Source of the DNA: Sva-07 sp031426215
GTDB lineage: Bacteria; Actinomycetota; Acidimicrobiia; Acidimicrobiales; Ilumatobacteraceae
Direction of reading: 5' to 3'
DNA length: 17,156 nucleotides
NCBI GenBank assembly: GCA_031426215.1
Contig: JANPKU010000093.1
Location: forward strand, 1-17,156
The position numbers and the translations under genes were made by a program. Positions 14,064 through 17,156 of the stretch are shown one piece after another. The stretch's first letter is position 1, and the number at the start of each line of letters is the position of its first letter. A model generated the notes under the pieces. That model worked only from the letters and a program-made list of their open reading frames with translations. It ran no database searches and had not been told where the DNA came from.

Positions 14064-14527
14064 TCAGATCACTTCGACGCTGCATCGGATTCCGGCGGCG
14101 CGTGCAAGTCGGGCGTCTCCGGTGATCATGGTGCTCGAACTGATCTCGGCAAGCGCCACGTAGGCGGCGTCGTTGACGGTGAGGTTCTTCCGCAGTTCCC
14201 AGCAGCGGTGGAGCAGCGGCCCGTGGGGAACGCGCTCGAGCCGTAGGGCCCGGAGGTCGTCGAGCGCAAGTGTCGCCCGGCGATCGTCGAGGAGTCCCGC
14301 CGAGAGCAGCCGCCGCCATGCGGAGGTGATTTCGAGGTCGACAGGTGAGGCGCGACAAGTCGCTCACCACGCAGCCGTGCCCGGATCCGGTCGCCGTCGG
14401 ATCCGTCGTCGGCGAGCCCGCGTGCCGAGGCGGAAATCTCCGCGACCGTCGCCAGTGACCGGACGTCGAGCACCTCGTCGCGCGTGAGCACGAGCACCGG
14501 TCGTCGTTTGCGGCGGTGGGGCTCTGA
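14064..14527 (-). pseudogene. Decayed toxin locus: MazF fragment joined to a frameshifted PIN (VapC-like) domain
   Basis: Read on the minus strand from 14527, the frame gives RRPVLVLTRDEVLDVRS, then TVAEISASARG, a clear N-terminal MazF fragment (R-P-V-L-V-L strand). It runs directly into LADDGSDGDRIRARLRGERL and VAPHL, which look like the start of a PIN toxin after its first Asp motif. At 14340-14341 the frame shifts by one base, and the next frame continues DLEITSAWRRLLSAGLLDD, then NLTVNDAAYVALAE and TGDARLARAAGIRC to the TGA at 14064-14066. The PIN Glu and its two later Asp motifs remain, but the N-terminal V-D-x-S is missing. No start codon or MazF N-terminus precedes the fragment, since a TGA lies at 14528-14530. 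No antitoxin gene is present. It is almost certainly non-functional. A 5-bp hairpin (14048-14060) lies between its end and the helicase stop. Confidence 0.78.
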
Positions 14528-14555
14528 TCAACTGCGTTCGACGTGACGCCGATGT

Positions 14556-15914
14556 TCAGCTGACCCTTCGGAGCGCACGCAGGCGTGCGCGGGCGAGCCG
14601 GATCTGGTGAGCGACGTGGATGTTGTCGTTCGCAGCGGCGCCACTGTCGTTCCCGTCATCCTTGCCGTCGTCGGGGAAGTTGGGTGGTCGTGCGCCGACG
14701 GGCAGGATGATGGTGCCATCGGCTCGGATCGTGAAGTGCTGACCGTGGATGTCGCGGCGGGTGGTGGTCTTACGGCGGTGTTTCTCTCGGTTGTCGTGGC
14801 CGCATTTGACGCCGGCGTTGTCCTGGTCGGTGTGGCTACCGTCGATCCATTCGGTGACGTGGTCGACTTCGCAGAAGTCCTCTGGCAGGTCGCATCCGGC
14901 GTGGTCGCATCGCCGCACGAGCAGCTTGGCGGCCTCGCGGGCCGGGCCGGTGAACAGTCGGACCCTGCGGCCCATGTCGATCGGGACGCTGCGGGCGTCG
15001 ACGACGACGCGGCGGATGTGACCGGCGAGCGCGGCGCGTAGGACATTGTGGGGGTGCAGTGGTGTGCCGTTCGACGTTTCGCAGCGCATGCGGGCGAACG
15101 CGTCGGGGTCGGCAACGAGGTCGGCGAGCAGGTCCCCGGTGGTGTGTGCGGGCAGCCCGGTGAACGGGCCGACCGGGTCGCCGGTCAAGCCGGACGTGGG
15201 GGCGAGGCCGGCATCGGCGAGCACCATCGCCCAGGTTCGTTGATCGACCAGGAGGTTGACGAGATGGTCGGGTGCACGGGGCCTATCAGCGACATCATCG
15301 AGGGCGGCGTTGGCTCGGCGCATCATCTCGACGAAGGCGTCGTAGCTGCGTTGCTGGTGCGTGCGGGCAAGCGGCTTGCCGGACGCGTCGTCGCCGTGTT
15401 CGGCGTGGCGGACGGCGGCGTCCTTGCGGAACTGGTGCTCGCAGAACCGGCGGAAGATCACTTCGAGTTCCTCGTTGACGAGCGGGTCGCCGCCGCTCGC
15501 GTCGAGGTGGAGTTCACCGCCGACGGTGGTGACGTGCACGTTGCGGCCGTCGATCTGTTCGTGGCGGTCGCAGTGGGTGCCGTCGAGGTCGGCGAGCATC
15601 TCGAATCGTTGCAGGGCGATGATGAAGTCCTCGTAGCAGTAGCGCTCCGCCAGCTCGAGCAGCATCGCGGCGAAGTCGACGAGGCGGTCTCGGACCCGCG
15701 GGTTGCCGTAGACGCGCGCGAATGCGGCGGCCTGGGCCTCGCCGATGCGGCCGCTCTGGAGAGCGTCGGCGAGGCCGGGGAGTCCGTTGGTTGCATGGGC
15801 GAGTCGGCGTTGGCCGGCGACGTCGGGGTTCGACCAGTTGCACGTTGCGCGCAGGTAGCCCTTCATCGAGCGGTGCCCGTCGGCGAGAAACAGCTGGGAC
15901 GGTTCCAGCGGCAT
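14556..15914 (-). CDS. 13E12/DUF222-type HNH endonuclease-like protein, N-terminus truncated
   Basis: A 452-residue protein. Residues from about 7 to 300 are the helical DUF222 region, and residues about 345-395 are an HNH nuclease domain: RCDHAGCDLPEDFCEVDHV (C-x4-C then D-H), HTDQDNAGVKCGHDNREKHR (final N and H), so the catalytic site looks complete. Family members normally have some 40-60 more residues before LFLADGHRSMKGYLRA; here the ATG is only six residues before it. The start codon directly abuts a perfect palindrome, and the frame closes upstream at a TGA (15951-15953), with no other start and no ribosome binding site. The protein may be unexpressed, or expressed from a new start. 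An 8-bp inverted repeat (14573-14590) lies in the last codons. Such proteins are multicopy in actinobacteria and are linked to mobile DNA. Confidence 0.85.
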   Translation of the reverse strand: MPLEPSQLFLADGHRSMKGYLRATCNWSNPDVAGQRRLAHATNGLPGLADALQSGRIGEAQAAAFARVYGNPRVRDRLVDFAAMLLELAERYCYEDFIIALQRFEMLADLDGTHCDRHEQIDGRNVHVTTVGGELHLDASGGDPLVNEELEVIFRRFCEHQFRKDAAVRHAEHGDDASGKPLARTHQQRSYDAFVEMMRRANAALDDVADRPRAPDHLVNLLVDQRTWAMVLADAGLAPTSGLTGDPVGPFTGLPAHTTGDLLADLVADPDAFARMRCETSNGTPLHPHNVLRAALAGHIRRVVVDARSVPIDMGRRVRLFTGPAREAAKLLVRRCDHAGCDLPEDFCEVDHVTEWIDGSHTDQDNAGVKCGHDNREKHRRKTTTRRDIHGQHFTIRADGTIILPVGARPPNFPDDGKDDGNDSGAAANDNIHVAHQIRLARARLRALRRVS

Positions 15915-15957
15915 CTCGTGAACAAGATGCGTACAGAGGACGCATCTTGTTCACGAG
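15915..15957. repeat. Perfect 43-bp palindrome, copy 2 of the dispersed hairpin repeat
   Basis: CTCGTGAACAAGATGCGT (15915-15932), a 7-base loop ACAGAGG, then ACGCATCTTGTTCACGAG (15940-15957): an 18-bp stem without mismatch. The loop is the reverse complement of that in the copy at 72-114, so the two elements are inverted relative to each other and homologous over their whole length (40 of 43). The left edge touches the ATG of the HNH gene; the right edge is 39 bp from the start of the flavin monooxygenase. It may be a mobile repeat, a recombination or endonuclease target, or a regulatory hairpin. Confidence 0.9.
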
Positions 15958-15986
15958 TTCGGGGTGGGGAGGCCGAAGATAGGGTC

Positions 15987-15990
15987 CGGA
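15987..15990 (+). promoter_or_regulatory. Ribosome binding site of the flavin monooxygenase
   Basis: GGAG lies 6 bases before the GTG at 15997 and decides that start. The first later ATG in the frame is far inside the protein, past the FAD-binding motif. Confidence 0.6.
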
Positions 15991-15996
15991 GACATC

Positions 15997-17156
15997 GTGG
16001 GCCGACCGGATCTCGTAGCGAAACGTGTCGTCGAGCGGGTGCGGCCGTGGGCGGCGCCGGTGCCGGCGAGCGATGCGCCGACGGTGGCCGTCATCGGGGC
16101 GGGCCCGGCCGGTTTGGCGACGGCGGCGTTGCTCCGCCGGTCCGGTGTGAGGGCGGTCGTGTTCGATCGCGACGAGCGCATCGCATCCTCGTGGGCCGAC
16201 CGGTACGACTCGTTGCGCTTGAACACCGTGCGATGGATGTCCGACCTGCCGGGCCATCGGATGGAGCGGTCGCTCGGCCGTTGGGTGGGGCGCGACGACC
16301 TCGTGGCCTACTTCGAGCGGTACGCCGCCCATCACCGTCTGGAATGCCGTTTGGGTGTTGACGGCGAGGTGTCGACGATCGATGCCGCCGGAGCGCAATG
16401 GGTGGTGGCCGGTCGGTCGGGAGAGCGACGGTTCGATGCTGTCGTGGTGGCGACCGGGCACTCTCGTGCGCCGAAGATGCCGTCGTGGCGCGGGGTCGAA
16501 GGCTTCTCGGGCAGGTTCCTGCACGCATCTGCCTATCGCACTCCCGACGAACACGTGGGCGCCCGGGTGCTTGTCGTCGGAGCGGGGAGTTCAGGCGGTG
16601 AGATCTGTGTCGACCTCGCCAGCTCCGGCGTCGACGTCACGTGGGCGGTTCGGAGCGCTCCGCAGGTGCTTCCCCGTGAGGTCGTGGGCGTGCCAGCCAC
16701 GCCGTTCGCGCCGGTCGGTGACGTGCTGCCGGACGCATGGCTGGATCGGATCGTGCCGTGGCTCGAGCGTCGGATCTACGGACCGCGCGATTATCTCCCT
16801 GAGCCGCACGAGTCGATCATGCGTTTGCTCGCGGCGTGCAAGGAGCCGATGACTGCGGACGGCATCGTCGAGTTGATCCGTTCTGGTCGGGTGCGGGTGG
16901 TCGATGCCGTCGCCGACCTCGATTCGTCGGGGGCACGATTGGTCGATGGCAGCCACCTGGCGGTCGACCACGTGATTGCCGCCACCGGCTACCGAACGGC
17001 GCTGGAGCCGCTCGTGGGTCATCTCGGCGTGCTCGATGGTGATGGTCGTCCGACGGACATGCTGCCCCGGCTCGGCCTCGGGTTCGTCGGATTTCGCGTC
17101 CCGCTGACGGGAACCCTCTGGGCGATCGACCGTGACGCCCACACGGTGTCCGACGC
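15997..17156 (+). CDS. Flavin-containing monooxygenase (class B), 3' end outside the window
   Basis: At least 386 residues are visible. The FAD site is VIGAGPAG (32-39) in a Rossmann fold. Next come IASSWADRYDSLRLNT, the class B fingerprint FSGRFLHASAY (170-180, F-x-G-x-x-x-H-x-x-x-Y), the NADPH site VVGAGSSGGE (193-202), and ATGY (329-332). The fingerprint ending in Tyr points to the FMO / YUCCA-like branch rather than Baeyer-Villiger enzymes, which usually end in Trp. It would oxygenate a nitrogen, sulfur or carbonyl carbon using NADPH and O2; the substrate is unknown. The GTG start is supported by a GGAG. The last visible residues (TGTLWAIDRDAHTV) lie near the usual C-terminus, so little is missing. 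It is divergent from the truncated HNH gene. Confidence 0.9.
   Translation, partial: MGRPDLVAKRVVERVRPWAAPVPASDAPTVAVIGAGPAGLATAALLRRSGVRAVVFDRDERIASSWADRYDSLRLNTVRWMSDLPGHRMERSLGRWVGRDDLVAYFERYAAHHRLECRLGVDGEVSTIDAAGAQWVVAGRSGERRFDAVVVATGHSRAPKMPSWRGVEGFSGRFLHASAYRTPDEHVGARVLVVGAGSSGGEICVDLASSGVDVTWAVRSAPQVLPREVVGVPATPFAPVGDVLPDAWLDRIVPWLERRIYGPRDYLPEPHESIMRLLAACKEPMTADGIVELIRSGRVRVVDAVADLDSSGARLVDGSHLAVDHVIAATGYRTALEPLVGHLGVLDGDGRPTDMLPRLGLGFVGFRVPLTGTLWAIDRDAHTVSD

Noticed and set aside
14573..14590. GCGCACGC-AG-GCGTGCGC inverted repeat as a terminator
   Set aside because: It lies inside the last codons of the HNH gene (Arg/Ala/Leu-rich helix) and has no T tract; coding bias may explain it.
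15048..16361. A 437-residue plus-strand frame opposite the HNH gene running into the flavin monooxygenase
   Set aside because: It is the reverse of the HNH coding sequence and then runs out of frame through the monooxygenase; no family motif is visible.
1..17156. CRISPR array, tRNA or rRNA genes, complete insertion sequence
   Set aside because: No regularly spaced direct repeats, no cloverleaf-like segment and no transposase or integrase motif was seen. The two palindromes are single copies far apart.

Overview
The window is high-GC DNA (GC-rich third codon positions throughout, several GTG/TTG starts) and most likely comes from an actinobacterial chromosome. The mix of genes (TM0106-type nuclease-helicase, DUF222/13E12 HNH protein, AurF-like diiron protein, flavin monooxygenase, sulfotransferase) fits a free-living actinobacterium. 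A placement in Acidimicrobiia (Ilumatobacter-like) is my inference, not something the sequence proves. No tRNA, rRNA, CRISPR array or complete insertion sequence was seen.

Layout. (1) 1-56: 3' end of an unidentified plus-strand gene, followed by a long imperfect palindrome (60-126) and a G-rich tract. (2) 155-3145, minus strand: an apparent three-gene operon, read as a 4-TM membrane protein, then a divergent dihydropteroate-synthase-fold protein, then an unusual RelA/SpoT synthetase fused to a LOTUS (OST-HTH) RNA-binding-type module. A hairpin at 3184-3211 separates it from (3) a two-TM envelope protein (3243-4019) with a 16-bp palindrome upstream. (4) 4242-5632: a sulfotransferase divergent from a small cupin. 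(5) 5692-7297: a 59-residue SHOCT-only protein, then an ECF sigma factor overlapping by 4 bp a single-TM protein with Glu/Pro/Val and acidic repeats, probably its membrane partner. (6) 7362-9720: a class C beta-lactamase-fold serine hydrolase convergent with an AurF-type diiron oxygenase. (7) 9721-10576: two near-identical 18-bp operators, then a MerR-type regulator divergent from the diiron gene. (8) 10617-14030: a 1137-residue nuclease-helicase. (9) 14064-14527: a decayed toxin locus in which a MazF fragment runs directly into a frameshifted PIN domain. (10) 14556-15914: a 13E12/DUF222-HNH protein that lacks the usual N-terminus. Its start codon touches a perfect 18-bp-stem palindrome (15915-15957) homologous to the one at 72-114. 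(11) 15997-end: a flavin monooxygenase cut by the window edge.

The strongest candidates for something undescribed are the RelA/SpoT-LOTUS fusion in its operon with the variant DHPS and membrane protein, and the dispersed palindrome. The latter has a conserved loop, so its two copies share ancestry, and one copy sits exactly where the HNH gene has lost its 5' end. The decayed MazF-PIN locus beside the HNH gene suggests that 14.06-15.96 kb is a rearrangement-prone patch. These proposals rest on reading motifs by eye; no database search was possible.
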